Notes: generated from the letters alone by a model not told the origin. Positions 19,581 to 28,856 are shown, numbered from the stretch's first letter. The stretch is DNA of 64,000 bases from an uncultured Alphaproteobacteria bacterium (GCA_900079695.1 LT599022.1:1821245-1885244); one strand, 5' to 3'. Translations and numbers: made by a program.

Positions 19581-19602
19581 TTCGCAGGTTATATCCTGCG
19601 AA
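19581..19602. promoter_or_regulatory. Perfect 8-bp inverted repeat upstream of the EAL-like gene
   Basis: Arms TTCGCAGG (19581-19588) and CCTGCGAA (19595-19602) are separated by TTATAT. It lies 67 bases before the start of the leftward EAL-like gene and after the lysE stop. It could be an operator or a small hairpin; no T-run follows. Confidence 0.4.
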
Positions 19603-19628
19603 TGAACGATAAATTCCTCCCGATCAAC

Positions 19629-20255
19629 CTACCTTTGAGCCATAGCCAGACGCGCGGCGAGGCCGAGAAACACGACTCCGGCGGCGCGGTTGAGGAACAC
19701 CTGCCCCCGCGGCGAGCGGCGCATCCATCCGGAAAGGCCGTCGGCGGCGACCGCGATCGCCGAGAACACCACCCAGGCGCAGACGATGAACACGCCGCCG
19801 AGGACGAACATCTGCGCCGCCAGAGCACCGCGCGCCGGATCGGCGAACTGCGGCAGGAAGGCGAGGAAGAAGATCGCCACCTTGGGATTGGTGAGATTCA
19901 TGAGGATGCCGCGCAGGTACATCCGCTTGAGGTCGAGGGGCTGACCGGCCGCCCCCGCCATCGCCTCCGCCGGGGCGCGCAGGGCCTTCCACGCGAGCCA
20001 GGCGAGATAGGCCGCGCCGACCAGCTTCAGGGCGGTGAACGCCACCTCGGAGGTCTGGAACACCGCCGCGACGCCGAACGCCACCAGGGTGGTATGGACG
20101 ACGAGGCCGGAGCACAGGCCGAGGGTCGCCATCAGCCCGGCGACCCGGCCCTTGAGTGCCGACTGGGTGAGGACGAAGAGATTGTCCGGCCCCGGCGCGA
20201 GAGAGAGCAGACTCGCCGCAGCGGTGAACGCAACGAGGGTGGCGGTCGGAATCAT
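19629..20255 (-). CDS. LysE/RhtB-family exporter
   Basis: 208 residues with about six hydrophobic helices. The N-terminal signature SLAPGPDNLFVLTQSALKG and the later LMNLTNPKVAIFFLAFLPQF are those of LysE-type amino acid exporters. GAGGAAAACCG precedes the ATG. Its start overlaps the mutY stop by four bases (ATGA), so it is translationally coupled to mutY. The exported substrate (homoserine, threonine or similar) cannot be told. Confidence 0.93.
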   Translation of the reverse strand: MIPTATLVAFTAAASLLSLAPGPDNLFVLTQSALKGRVAGLMATLGLCSGLVVHTTLVAFGVAAVFQTSEVAFTALKLVGAAYLAWLAWKALRAPAEAMAGAAGQPLDLKRMYLRGILMNLTNPKVAIFFLAFLPQFADPARGALAAQMFVLGGVFIVCAWVVFSAIAVAADGLSGWMRRSPRGQVFLNRAAGVVFLGLAARLAMAQR

Positions 20256-21304
20256 CGGTTTTCCTCAGCGAGTTTGCGCGCCTTCTGCATCACCGTCGGC
20301 AGACCTTCGAGGTCGGCGCGCGCGCCCCAGAAGCCTTCGCCGAACGCCGCGGCGACGTCGTCGTCGGGCGTGTCCGAGGGAATGTGCACCTTCACCACCG
20401 CGAGATCGAGCGAGAAGTGGGTGAAGACGTGGACGACCGGACGGTTGAGGGTTATGCCCGCCCACGCCCCGGCGATCCGCGGGCGGGTCTCGCCGACGAC
20501 CCAGTCGCCGGTCGGCAGGCCGAGCATGCCGCCGAGCAGGCCCTTCTCCGGCCGTCGCACCAGCCACACCCCCTTCGCCCCCCACACCCAGTAGACGGTG
20601 CCGAGGCGGTGCGGCCGCGCCGCTTTCGCCGGGCGCACCGGGCGGCTCGCCTCGGTCCCGGCGGCGCGGGCGCGGCAGGCGTCGCGCCAGGGGCAGAGGA
20701 GACAATCCGGATTGCGCGGACGGCACACCGTCGCGCCGAGATCGATGGTCGCCTGAACGAAGTCGCCGGGGCGGTCGGCGGGCACCAGCGCCTGCGCCAG
20801 CGCCCGCGCCCTGGCCTTGAAGGCGGGCAGCGGCGTGGGATCGTCGTGGAGGCGCGCGAGCACCCGCTCGACGTTGCCGTCGACCGCCGCCGCCGCCTCA
20901 CCGAACGCGATCGCCGCCACCGCCGCGGCGGTGTAGGGGCCGAGGCCGGGGAGCCCGCGCAGCTCCCGCTCGGTAGCCGGAAAGCCGCCCCGCGCCGCCA
21001 CCGCTCGGGCGCACGCCAGCAGGTTGCGGGCGCGCGAGTAGTAGCCGAGCCCGGCCCACGCCGCCATCACCTCGGCGTCGGGCGCGGCGGCGAGCGCCTC
21101 CACCGTCGGCCAGCGGTCGAGGAACGCCCGATAGTAGGGAATCACCGCCGCCACCGTGGTCTGCTGCAGCATCACCTCGGAAAGCCAGACGCGGTAGGGC
21201 TCGCCGCGCATACCCGGGGCGGGCCGCCACGGCAGATCGCGATGACCGGCGTCGTACCAGGCGAGCAGGCGGGCGGAGAGCTGATCGGGAGCGAGCGCGA
21301 ACAT
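20252..21304 (-). CDS. mutY: A/G-specific adenine glycosylase
   Basis: 350 residues. It removes adenine mispaired with 8-oxoguanine. The catalytic Glu is in LSEVMLQQT (about residue 43). The helix-hairpin-helix LPGLGPYTAAAVAAIAFGE is followed by the catalytic Asp in VDGNVERVLARL. The 4Fe-4S loop is C-x6-C-x2-C-x5-C (CRPRNPDCLLCPWRDAC). The C-terminal NUDIX-like domain is present. It is divergent from the DciA-like gene, a conserved alphaproteobacterial arrangement. Confidence 0.97.
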   Translation of the reverse strand: MFALAPDQLSARLLAWYDAGHRDLPWRPAPGMRGEPYRVWLSEVMLQQTTVAAVIPYYRAFLDRWPTVEALAAAPDAEVMAAWAGLGYYSRARNLLACARAVAARGGFPATERELRGLPGLGPYTAAAVAAIAFGEAAAAVDGNVERVLARLHDDPTPLPAFKARARALAQALVPADRPGDFVQATIDLGATVCRPRNPDCLLCPWRDACRARAAGTEASRPVRPAKAARPHRLGTVYWVWGAKGVWLVRRPEKGLLGGMLGLPTGDWVVGETRPRIAGAWAGITLNRPVVHVFTHFSLDLAVVKVHIPSDTPDDDVAAAFGEGFWGARADLEGLPTVMQKARKLAEENR

Positions 21305-21366
21305 CGCCCGAGAGGACGCGAACCGCGCGCTTTCGTCAAGGGGCGGCGATCGCGTATGCTGGCGCG

Positions 21367-21876
21367 ATGAAAAAATCCGCAGCCCCCGTCGAAGCGCCGA
21401 AGCCGCGCCGCCGCCGCCTCCACCCGCTCGGCCTCGCGGTCGCGGCGATCGTCAAGCCGCTGGTGGGCAAGAAAGGTTTCCTCGACGTCGACATCCTCGC
21501 GCGCTGGGCCGAGATCGTCGGGCCCGACATCGCGGCCTGCGCGGTTCCCCTGCGGGTGCAGAAGCCGCGCGCGGGCTCCGCCGACGGCGCGACCCTGGTG
21601 GTGCGGGTCGGCGCCTCGGCCTACGGCATGGTGCTGCGGCACAGCGAGCCCGAAGTGCTGGCGCGGATCAACGGGCACTTCGGCTACGCGGCGGTGGCGA
21701 AGCTCAAGATCGAGCTCGGCACCTTGCCGCCGCCGAAGCCCGCGCCACGCCCCAAGCCGCCGCCGCCCGAGCTCTCGCCGGAAGAGGCGGCGCGCTGCGA
21801 GGCGGTCTCCGACCCCGGGTTGCGCGAGGCCCTGGCGCGGCTCGCGCGCACGATGAAAACCCGCCCCGGGGGATGA
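21367..21876 (+). CDS. DUF721 / DciA-like protein
   Basis: 169 residues. The DUF721 core is about residues 20-125 (ILARWAEIVGPDIAACAVPL then TLVVRVGASAYGMVLRHSEP). DciA-type proteins of this family load replicative helicase DnaB in many bacteria; the link for this alphaproteobacterial version is inferred. A proline-rich linker follows. It is divergent from mutY and precedes the dsbA-like and smc genes. Confidence 0.85.
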   Translation: MKKSAAPVEAPKPRRRRLHPLGLAVAAIVKPLVGKKGFLDVDILARWAEIVGPDIAACAVPLRVQKPRAGSADGATLVVRVGASAYGMVLRHSEPEVLARINGHFGYAAVAKLKIELGTLPPPKPAPRPKPPPPELSPEEAARCEAVSDPGLREALARLARTMKTRPGG

Positions 21877-21936
21877 TTTTCGATCGCGGCCGATTTATCT
21901 CATCCCACATCCGTCCCGTTCTTCAGGAGTTCATTC

Positions 21937-22542
21937 GTGATCGCATCGCTTCGTCGCCTCGCCTTCGCGTTCGCCGCGCTGGCGTTCCTCGCCCCCGCCG
22001 CGCGCGCGCAGGACCTCCACGACCTCACCCTGGGCCGCGCGGACGCGCCGGTGACGATCGTCGAATACTCCTCCTACACCTGCCCGCACTGCGCCGACTT
22101 CCACCAGGAGAACCGCCCCTGGCTGATAAAGACCTTCGTCGAGACCGGCCGCGCCAGACTGGTGCTCATGGACTACCCGCTCGACGGCCTGGCGATGGCG
22201 GCGGCGATGCTGGTCCACTCCGTTCCGGCCGATACCGCGCCGGTGCTCTCCGAAACCCTGTTCGCCGAACAGGCTTCGTGGGCGACGGCGCAGAACCCGC
22301 GCCAAGCCCTCGCCGGCATCGCCGGGCTCGCGGGCATGTCTCCGGCGCAGGTGGACGCCGCCTTCGCCGACAAGGCGCTGTTCCAGAAGCTCCTCGACCG
22401 CCGCGCCGAGGCCTACGAGAAGCAGGGCATCGATTCCACCCCGACCCTGACGATCAACGGCACGAAGATCGCCGCCAACGCTCCGCGCGAGGAGCTGACC
22501 CGCGCGATCGAGACCGCCGAAGCCGCCGCGAAGAAGAAATAA
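21937..22542 (+). CDS. DsbA-family thioredoxin-fold protein
   Basis: 201 residues from a GTG start with AGGAG upstream. A signal peptide (to about residue 24, cut after ARA) sends it to the periplasm. The redox motif is CPHC at 49-52, as in DsbA-type oxidants, followed by an inserted helical domain and a cis-Pro segment (STPTLTING). It probably forms disulfides in secreted proteins. It lies 52 bases before smc, an order seen in many alphaproteobacteria. Confidence 0.93.
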   Translation: MIASLRRLAFAFAALAFLAPAARAQDLHDLTLGRADAPVTIVEYSSYTCPHCADFHQENRPWLIKTFVETGRARLVLMDYPLDGLAMAAAMLVHSVPADTAPVLSETLFAEQASWATAQNPRQALAGIAGLAGMSPAQVDAAFADKALFQKLLDRRAEAYEKQGIDSTPTLTINGTKIAANAPREELTRAIETAEAAAKKK

Positions 22543-22594
22543 GGGCGTAGAGGCCGACACTTGCGGGCGCGGCGCATCCGGTCATAATCGGCGC

Positions 22595-25500
22595 ATGATC
22601 CAGTTCACCAAGCTGCGCCTCAGCGGATTCAAGTCGTTCGTCGAGCCCACGGAACTCCTGGTCGAACCGGGGCTGACCGGGGTGGTCGGCCCGAACGGCT
22701 GCGGCAAGTCCAACCTCGTCGAGGCGATGCGCTGGGTGATGGGGGAAACCTCCGCCAAACAGATGCGCGGCGGCGAGATGGACGACGTGATCTTCGCGGG
22801 CTCGCGCGAACGCCCGCCCCGCAACCTCGCCGAGGTCACCCTCACCCTCGACAACCGCGCCCGCCTCGCCCCGGCGGCCCTCAACACCGCCGACGAACTG
22901 GAAGTCACCCGCCGGATCGAGCGCGGCGGCGGCTCCACCTACCGCGTCAACGGCAAGGAGGTGCGCGCCCGCGACGTGCAGCTCCTGTTCGCCGACGCCG
23001 CCACCGGCGCGCGCTCCACCGCGATCGTCTCGCAGGGCAAGATCAGCGAGCTGATCGCCGCCGCCCCGGCGCAGCGCCGCGCGCTGCTGGAAGAGGCGGC
23101 GGGCATCTCCGGGCTCTACTCCCGCCGGCACGAGGCGGAGCTGCGCCTGCGCGCCGCAGAAAACAATCTCGCCCGCCTCGACGACGTGCTCGGCGCGCTG
23201 GCGACGCAAAAGCAGGGGCTCGACCGCCAGGCGCGTCAGGCGGCGAAATACCGCACCCTGTCCGACGAAATCCGCGCCCTCGAAATCGCCCTCACCCGCC
23301 GCACCTGGGAAGACGCCGCCGCCGCACTCGGCGAAGCGCGTGCCCGCTTCGCCGAGGCCGACGCGGCGGTCACCGCGGCGACCGCCGCCGCCGCCGAGGC
23401 CGCCACCCTCCAGGCCGACGCGTTCTCCGCCGTCGACCCGGCGCGCGAGCGTGCGGGCGAGGCGCAGCAGGCCTTGCAGAAGCTGGTCTCGGAACGCGAC
23501 GCGATCGACCAGGAGGAACGCCGCCTGGAGCGCGCCACCCGCGGCAACGCCGAGCGGCTGGAGCAGATCGCGGGCGATCTCGCCCGCGCCGAGGCGCAGA
23601 TCGCCGACGCCGAGGGCCGCCGCGCCGCGGTCTCCGCCGAACGCGACCGCCTCGCGGCCGAGGCGGCGGACGCCCCCGCCGCGCTCGCCCGCGCCGCCGA
23701 GCGCGCGAACGCGGCGGATGCCGAACGCGCGGCGGCGGATGCCGCCCTCGCCACCGCCACCACCCGCCTCGCCGAGGCAGAGGCCGCCGCCAAGGCGGCG
23801 CAACGCCGCCGCGCCGAGGCCGACGCCGCGCTCGCACGGGTGGCGGCGCGGATCGCCCAGGTCGAACGGCAGATCGCCGAGGCCGAATCCCGCCGGGTAC
23901 CGCCCGAGCGCCTCGCCGCCGCCGAGGCCGCGCTCGCCGCCGCCGAAGCCGACGTCGAAACCCGCGCCGGAGCCCGCGATGCCGCCGAAGCCGCGCGCGC
24001 CGCCGCCGAGACTGCGCGGAGCGATGCCGCCGCCCGCTTCGCCGAGGCCGACGCGGCGCTGCGGCGGATCGACGCCGAGATCGACGCGCTGAGGGCGGTG
24101 CTCGCGGCAGGGCAGAAACCGGGCGGCGCGCCGGTGCTCGACCGGGTGCGCGCCGAACCGGGCTTCGAAGCCGCGGCCGCCGCGCTGCTGGATCACGGCG
24201 CCGATGCGCCGGAGGACGACGGCGCGAGCCCGCGCGGCTGGCGCACCTATCCGCCGCTCGCAAACGCGCCCCCCGCCCCCGCCGGACTGCCGGGTCTCGC
24301 GCCGCACGTCGACGCGCCGCCCGCCCTCGCCCGCCGCCTCGCCCTCGCCTGCATCGCGCCCGACGCCGCCACCGCCGACCGCCTCGCCCCGACCCTCGCG
24401 CCCGGCCAGACGCTGATCTCACGGGACGGCGGGCTGTGGCGATGGGACGGCTACGTGATCCGCCCCGGCGCGCCCTCGGCCGCCGCGACGCGGCTCGAAC
24501 AGGCCAACCGCCTGCGCGCGCTGGAAGCCGATCGCCCGGCCCGTGCCGAAGCGCAGGCCGCCGCCGCCCGCGACCGCGACGCCGCCCGCGACGCCGCCCA
24601 ACGCGCCGAAGCGGACGAACGGGCGGCCCGCGACGCCGCGCGCGCGGCGGAAGCCGCCGTGGCGACCGCCCGCGGCGCGCGCGACCGCCTCTCCCGGGAG
24701 CGCGCCGAGGCCGAGGACCGCCGCGCCGCGTTCGCCGAAACCCACGCGGCCCTGTGCACCGAACGCGCCGAGGCCGACGCCGCGCGCGCCGCGATCGGCG
24801 CGGAGGCGGAGGCCGCGCCGGAGTCGCTGCGCGAGGCGCTGGCGCTCGCCCGCAAGGAGGCCGATGCGGCGCGCGGCCGCGCCTTCGACGCCCGCGCGGC
24901 GGAAAGCGCGCTCGCCCGCGAGGACCGCCTGCGCGCCGACCGCATCGCCCAGCTGGCCGCCGAGGCGGAGGACTGGCTGCGGCGCGGCAAGGCGGCGCTC
25001 GATCATCGCGCCACCCTCGCCACCCGCCGCGCCGAGGCGGAGGCGGAGCGCGATTCCCTGCGCGCCCGGCCGCAGGCGCTCGGCGAACGGCGCTCCGAGG
25101 TCTTGAACGCGCTCGCCGCCGCCGAGGGCACGCAACGCCGCGCCGCCGACGCCCTGGCGGTGGCCGAAAGCGCGGCGCGGGCCGCCGACGCCCGCCTCAA
25201 GGAGACCGAGCGCGCCGCCGCCGCCGCGCGCGAGGACCGGGTACGCGCCGAGGCCGCGGTGGAGCGCCGCGAACAGGCCGGGCGCGAGGTCGCCCAGCGC
25301 TGCCGCGACCAGCTCGGCTGCGGCGTCGACGATCTCGCCCCCGCCGCCGAACTCGCCGAAGCCGCGACCGCCGACCTCGAAGCCCGCGCCGAACGCCGCG
25401 CCGCCGAGCGCGAGCGCCTCGGCCCGGTGAACCTGCGCGCCGAGATCGAGGCCGACGACGTCGGCAAGCAGATCGCCGGCCTCACCTCCGAACGCGACGA

Positions 25501-26053
25501 CCTGCTGGCGGCGATCGCGCGCCTGCGCCAGGGCATCGCCGCGCTCAACCGCGAAGGCCGCGAACGCCTGCAGGCGAGCTTCGAAACCGTCAACCGCGCG
25601 TTCCAGGAGATCTTCACCCGCCTGTTCGGGGGGGGCCGCGCGCACCTCTCGCTGATCGAAGGCGACGACCCCCTGGCGGCCGGTCTCGAGATCATGGCGA
25701 GCCCGCCGGGCAAGCGCCTGCAACTCCTCTCCCTGCTCTCCGGCGGCGAGCAGGCGCTCACCGCGCTCGCCCTGCTGTTCGCCGTCTTCCACAGCAACCC
25801 CGCGCCGATTTGCATTCTGGATGAAGTGGATGCGCCGCTCGACGACGCCAACGTCGACCGCTTCTGCGGGCTCATCGGCGAGATCGCCGGTGCCGGGCGG
25901 ACGCGCTTCCTGGTGATCACGCACCACCGCATGACGATGGCGCGGATGAACCGGCTGTTCGGCGTGACGATGGCGGAGCGCGGCGTCTCGCAACTCGTGT
26001 CGGTCGACCTGGGGGTCGCCGAAACCCTCCGCGAATCGCCCTTACTCGTTTGA
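22595..26053 (+). CDS. smc: Chromosome segregation protein SMC
   Basis: 1152 residues, the normal size. Walker A GPNGCGKSN is at about 32-40. Long Ala/Arg/Glu-rich coiled coils flank a hinge around residues 510-620. The C-terminal head has LSGGEQALTALALLFA and Walker B ICILDEVDAPLDDAN. It organises and segregates chromosomes with ScpA/ScpB, which are not in this window. The extreme Ala/Arg content makes many shadow frames. Confidence 0.97.
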   Translation: MIQFTKLRLSGFKSFVEPTELLVEPGLTGVVGPNGCGKSNLVEAMRWVMGETSAKQMRGGEMDDVIFAGSRERPPRNLAEVTLTLDNRARLAPAALNTADELEVTRRIERGGGSTYRVNGKEVRARDVQLLFADAATGARSTAIVSQGKISELIAAAPAQRRALLEEAAGISGLYSRRHEAELRLRAAENNLARLDDVLGALATQKQGLDRQARQAAKYRTLSDEIRALEIALTRRTWEDAAAALGEARARFAEADAAVTAATAAAAEAATLQADAFSAVDPARERAGEAQQALQKLVSERDAIDQEERRLERATRGNAERLEQIAGDLARAEAQIADAEGRRAAVSAERDRLAAEAADAPAALARAAERANAADAERAAADAALATATTRLAEAEAAAKAAQRRRAEADAALARVAARIAQVERQIAEAESRRVPPERLAAAEAALAAAEADVETRAGARDAAEAARAAAETARSDAAARFAEADAALRRIDAEIDALRAVLAAGQKPGGAPVLDRVRAEPGFEAAAAALLDHGADAPEDDGASPRGWRTYPPLANAPPAPAGLPGLAPHVDAPPALARRLALACIAPDAATADRLAPTLAPGQTLISRDGGLWRWDGYVIRPGAPSAAATRLEQANRLRALEADRPARAEAQAAAARDRDAARDAAQRAEADERAARDAARAAEAAVATARGARDRLSRERAEAEDRRAAFAETHAALCTERAEADAARAAIGAEAEAAPESLREALALARKEADAARGRAFDARAAESALAREDRLRADRIAQLAAEAEDWLRRGKAALDHRATLATRRAEAEAERDSLRARPQALGERRSEVLNALAAAEGTQRRAADALAVAESAARAADARLKETERAAAAAREDRVRAEAAVERREQAGREVAQRCRDQLGCGVDDLAPAAELAEAATADLEARAERRAAERERLGPVNLRAEIEADDVGKQIAGLTSERDDLLAAIARLRQGIAALNREGRERLQASFETVNRAFQEIFTRLFGGGRAHLSLIEGDDPLAAGLEIMASPPGKRLQLLSLLSGGEQALTALALLFAVFHSNPAPICILDEVDAPLDDANVDRFCGLIGEIAGAGRTRFLVITHHRMTMARMNRLFGVTMAERGVSQLVSVDLGVAETLRESPLLV

Positions 26054-26106
26054 ATTTCATTCGTTTTCGCATGAGTTTGACGCATCCGAACGCGAGGTTT
26101 TCCGCC

Positions 26107-26136
26107 TTGACAAGCGATGCGGCCAAACACTATGGT
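26107..26136 (+). promoter_or_regulatory. Sigma-70 type promoter of the F0 ATP synthase operon
   Basis: TTGACA at 26107-26112 and TATGGT at 26131-26136, spaced 18 bases, in an AT-richer patch between smc and atpI. It is the best consensus promoter in the window and fits a highly expressed operon. The leader to atpI is about 105 bases. Confidence 0.7.
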
Positions 26137-26246
26137 TCGTGCGCTTTCGTGGCGGAATACCGCCGCTTTGGGGGGAGCGGGGGCTCGGATCACGCCGTCG
26201 GGACATCGGCGCGGTTGCAAGTCCCACGGCAGCAGGGGCGACGCGC

Positions 26247-26612
26247 ATGGCACCGGGCGACGACGATGCCTCCCAGAGATTGAAGGACCTTTCGTCCCGC
26301 GTGCGCGCGGCGCGCAGCGAAGCCGGGCTCGACCCGGCGCCGCAACCGCAGCGCGGCAGTGCCGCGGGCCCGATGGGCCTGGGGTTTCGGATCGCCGTCG
26401 AGATGGTGGTTTCCACCGCCGTCGGCTGCGGTCTCGGGTACGGAGCCGACGTCTGGCTCGACAGCGCCCCGTGGGGCATGGTGGTCGGGTTGGGGTTCGG
26501 GTTTGCGGCGGGAATCATGACCATCTACCGCGTGGTCAAGGGATACGACGAGGCGGTCGGCCTCGGGCGCGCTTCCCGCGCCCACGACGACGAGCCTCCC
26601 GCCGCGAACTGA
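26247..26612 (+). CDS. atpI: ATP synthase protein I
   Basis: 121 residues. A charged N-terminal ~40 residues is followed by two membrane helices (about 47-67 and 74-97) with the AtpI/Gene1 pattern GLGYGADVWLDSAPWGMVVG. In the family AtpI helps assemble the c-ring and may handle Mg2+. I chose the ATG at 26247, behind AGGGGCG; the frame is open further upstream but crosses the leader. First gene of the F0 operon. Confidence 0.92.
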   Translation: MAPGDDDASQRLKDLSSRVRAARSEAGLDPAPQPQRGSAAGPMGLGFRIAVEMVVSTAVGCGLGYGADVWLDSAPWGMVVGLGFGFAAGIMTIYRVVKGYDEAVGLGRASRAHDDEPPAAN

Positions 26613-26677
26613 GGACGGACGAATTGATTTCATGCGGCGGAAGCGCCGCGCGTGCGACACGAAGGGAACAGACGCCG

Positions 26678-27400
26678 ATGGCAAGCCCGATCGAGCAATT
26701 CGAGATCAAGCCGATCATCCCGATTCACGTCGGCAACGTCGATATTTCCTTCACCAATTCGTCGCTCTACATGGTCGTCGCGGTGGTGCTCTCGACCGTC
26801 TTCCTCACCGCCGCGATGAGCAAGCGCGCGCTGATTCCCGGCCGCCTGCAATCCCTCGCCGAGATGATCTTCGAGTTCGTCGCCAACACCCTGCGCGACA
26901 ACGCGGGTGCGGGGAGCCAGAAGTACTTCCCCTTCATCTTCACGCTGTTCATGTTCGTGCTGTGCGGCAACGTTCTCGGCCTCACGCCCTACTCCTTCAC
27001 CTACACCAGCCACATCATCGTCACCGCCGGTCTCGCGGTCACGGTGTTCGTCGGCGTCACCGCCATCGGCTTCGCCAAGCACGGTTTCGGCTACCTGCGA
27101 ATGTTCTTCCCCCACGGCGCGCCGGCCATCACCGCGCCGCTGCTGGTGCCGATCGAGCTGGTGTCGTACCTCTCCCGCCCGTTCAGCCTGTCGGTGCGTC
27201 TCGCCGCCAACATGACGGTCGGCCACATCATGCTGAAGGTGGTGGCCGGGTTCGTCGTGGGCATGGGCATGTTCGGGTTTCTGCCGTTCGCGGGCGTGCT
27301 CGGCGTCACCTTCCTCGAACTCGGGATCGCCTGCCTGCAAGCGTACATCTTCACGGTGCTGAGCTGCATCTACCTGCACGACGCGCTGCACCTGCACTGA
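26678..27400 (+). CDS. atpB: F0 ATP synthase subunit a
   Basis: 240 residues with about six membrane helices. The essential Arg lies in SVRLAANMTVGHIMLKV, and the C-terminal segment LGIACLQAYIFTVLSCIYL is characteristic. Subunit a forms the proton half-channels against the c-ring. AAGGGA lies about 9 bases before the ATG. Second gene of the F0 operon. Confidence 0.97.
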   Translation: MASPIEQFEIKPIIPIHVGNVDISFTNSSLYMVVAVVLSTVFLTAAMSKRALIPGRLQSLAEMIFEFVANTLRDNAGAGSQKYFPFIFTLFMFVLCGNVLGLTPYSFTYTSHIIVTAGLAVTVFVGVTAIGFAKHGFGYLRMFFPHGAPAITAPLLVPIELVSYLSRPFSLSVRLAANMTVGHIMLKVVAGFVVGMGMFGFLPFAGVLGVTFLELGIACLQAYIFTVLSCIYLHDALHLH

Positions 27401-27467
27401 AATGCCCCGCCGCGCCGGACCGCGCGGAAGGGTGAAGTTTCATCGTCTCTTGGAAAGGAATTGAGTC

Positions 27468-27692
27468 ATGGATGCGGAAGCTGCGAAGTACATTGGCGCT
27501 GGTCTGGTCAACATCGGTCTGTGCGGCGCCGCGCTCGCGGTGGGGTCGATCTGGTCGACCCTGATCACCACCGTCGGCCGCAACCCGGCCGCCCGGGCGA
27601 GCGTCGAGCTCTACGGCTGGGTCGGCTTCGCGGTGACCGAAGCGATCGGTCTGTTCGCGCTGGTCGTCGCGCTGATCACCCTGTTCGCCTGA
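27468..27692 (+). CDS. atpE: F0 ATP synthase subunit c
   Basis: 74 residues, two membrane helices joined by the polar loop RNPAAR. The proton-carrying Glu58 lies in GFAVTEAIGLF. The first-helix glycine motif (usually GxGxGxG) reads G20-A-A22-L-A24-V-G26, so its two central glycines are alanines. GGAAAGGAATTGAGTC gives a strong ribosome site, fitting high c-subunit output. A perfect 10-bp hairpin follows the stop codon. Confidence 0.97.
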   Translation: MDAEAAKYIGAGLVNIGLCGAALAVGSIWSTLITTVGRNPAARASVELYGWVGFAVTEAIGLFALVVALITLFA

Positions 27693-27702
27693 CCCGGCTG
27701 CC

Positions 27703-27729
27703 GGGCCGCCCCGTTGCGCGGGGCGGCCC
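27703..27729 (+). promoter_or_regulatory. Intercistronic hairpin after atpE
   Basis: Arms GGGCCGCCCC and GGGGCGGCCC (10 bp, perfect) with a 7-base loop begin 10 bases after the atpE stop. No T-run follows, so it more likely stabilises or attenuates the mRNA than terminates it, helping the high c-subunit stoichiometry. Confidence 0.6.
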
Positions 27730-27807
27730 GCCGCCGGCGAACCGTCCGATCGGCCTTCGGTCCGATCGGAATCGGCATCGTTTCCGGGCTCGGGAGCTCA
27801 TTGGCCC

Positions 27808-28302
27808 ATGCCACATTTTGACGCAACGACGTTCGCCTCGCAGCTGTTCTGGCTGGCCGTCACCTTCGTCGCCCTGCTGGTGCTGATGTCGAAGATCGCG
27901 CTGCCGCGCATCAGCGACATCCTCGAAGAGCGCCAGCGCCGGATCTCCGACGATCTCGACATGGCCGAACGCCTGAAGGCCGAGACCGAGGCCGCCATCG
28001 CCACCTACGAAAAGGCGCTGGCCGAGGCGCGCGCCTCGGCGCAGGCCGAGATCGGCCGCGCGATGGACGCCAACGCCGCCGAGGCCGCGGCCCGCCACGC
28101 CGAAATGGACGCGGTTCTCGCCGCCAAGATCACCGAAAGCGAAGAGCGTATCCACGCCGCCCGGCGCGAGGCGCTCGCCGAGGTCAACGGCATCGCCGCC
28201 GAGGTCGCCGCCGCGATCGTCGGGCGCATCGCCAGCGTCGAGACCGACGCCGACGCGATCGCCCCGGTGGTCGCCGACATCGCCAAGGAGCGCGGGCTAT
28301 GA
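27808..28302 (+). CDS. atpF': F0 ATP synthase subunit b'
   Basis: 164 residues. One N-terminal membrane helix (FASQLFWLAVTFVALLVLM) is followed by a long charged coiled coil. Alphaproteobacteria and photosynthetic bacteria have two unlike b subunits that form the peripheral stalk; this is the first (sometimes named atpG or atpX). Its stop overlaps the next start by four bases (ATGA). Confidence 0.94.
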   Translation: MPHFDATTFASQLFWLAVTFVALLVLMSKIALPRISDILEERQRRISDDLDMAERLKAETEAAIATYEKALAEARASAQAEIGRAMDANAAEAAARHAEMDAVLAAKITESEERIHAARREALAEVNGIAAEVAAAIVGRIASVETDADAIAPVVADIAKERGL

Positions 28303-28838
28303 ACCTTCTGATCTCCGTCGCCCAGGCCGCCGACGGCCACGCCGAGGATCTGCCGTTCTACCTCGACACCCACTTCTGGGTCGGCCTCGCGTTCGTCGCC
28401 GCAGTCGCGATCCTGCTGAAGGCGGGCTACGCCAAGATCGTCGCCCTGCTCGATTCCCGCGGCACGGCGATCCGCAACCGCCTCGAAAGCGCGCGGCGGA
28501 TTCGCGAGGAGGCGCAGGCCCTGCTCGCCGAATATCAGCGCAAGCAGCGCGACGCCCTCCAGGAATCCCAGGAGATCGTCACGCGGGCGAAGACCGAGGC
28601 GGCCAAGCTCAAGGCCCAGGCCGCCGAGGAACTCGCCGCCCGCGTCGCCGCGGCTGAGCGCCAGGCGCTCGAACGCATCGCCGCCGCCGAGGAACAGGCC
28701 AAGCGCGAGGTGCGCCACGTCGCCGTCGAGGTGGCGGTCGCCGCCGCCGCCCGGGTGATGGAAGAAAAGCTCGCCGCGCCCCAGGCCAACGCCCTGATCG
28801 ACCGCGCGATCGCCGACCTGCCCGGCAAGTTCCACTGA
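28299..28838 (+). CDS. atpF: F0 ATP synthase subunit b
   Basis: 179 residues. An N-terminal membrane helix (about 26-46, HFWVGLAFVAAVAILL) is followed by a long coiled coil. It pairs with b' in the peripheral stalk. Start overlaps the b' stop. Last gene of the F0 operon; a strong bidirectional terminator follows 18 bases after the stop. Confidence 0.95.
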   Translation: MNLLISVAQAADGHAEDLPFYLDTHFWVGLAFVAAVAILLKAGYAKIVALLDSRGTAIRNRLESARRIREEAQALLAEYQRKQRDALQESQEIVTRAKTEAAKLKAQAAEELAARVAAAERQALERIAAAEEQAKREVRHVAVEVAVAAAARVMEEKLAAPQANALIDRAIADLPGKFH

Positions 28839-28856
28839 TCCCGCCCGGCCGATGAG

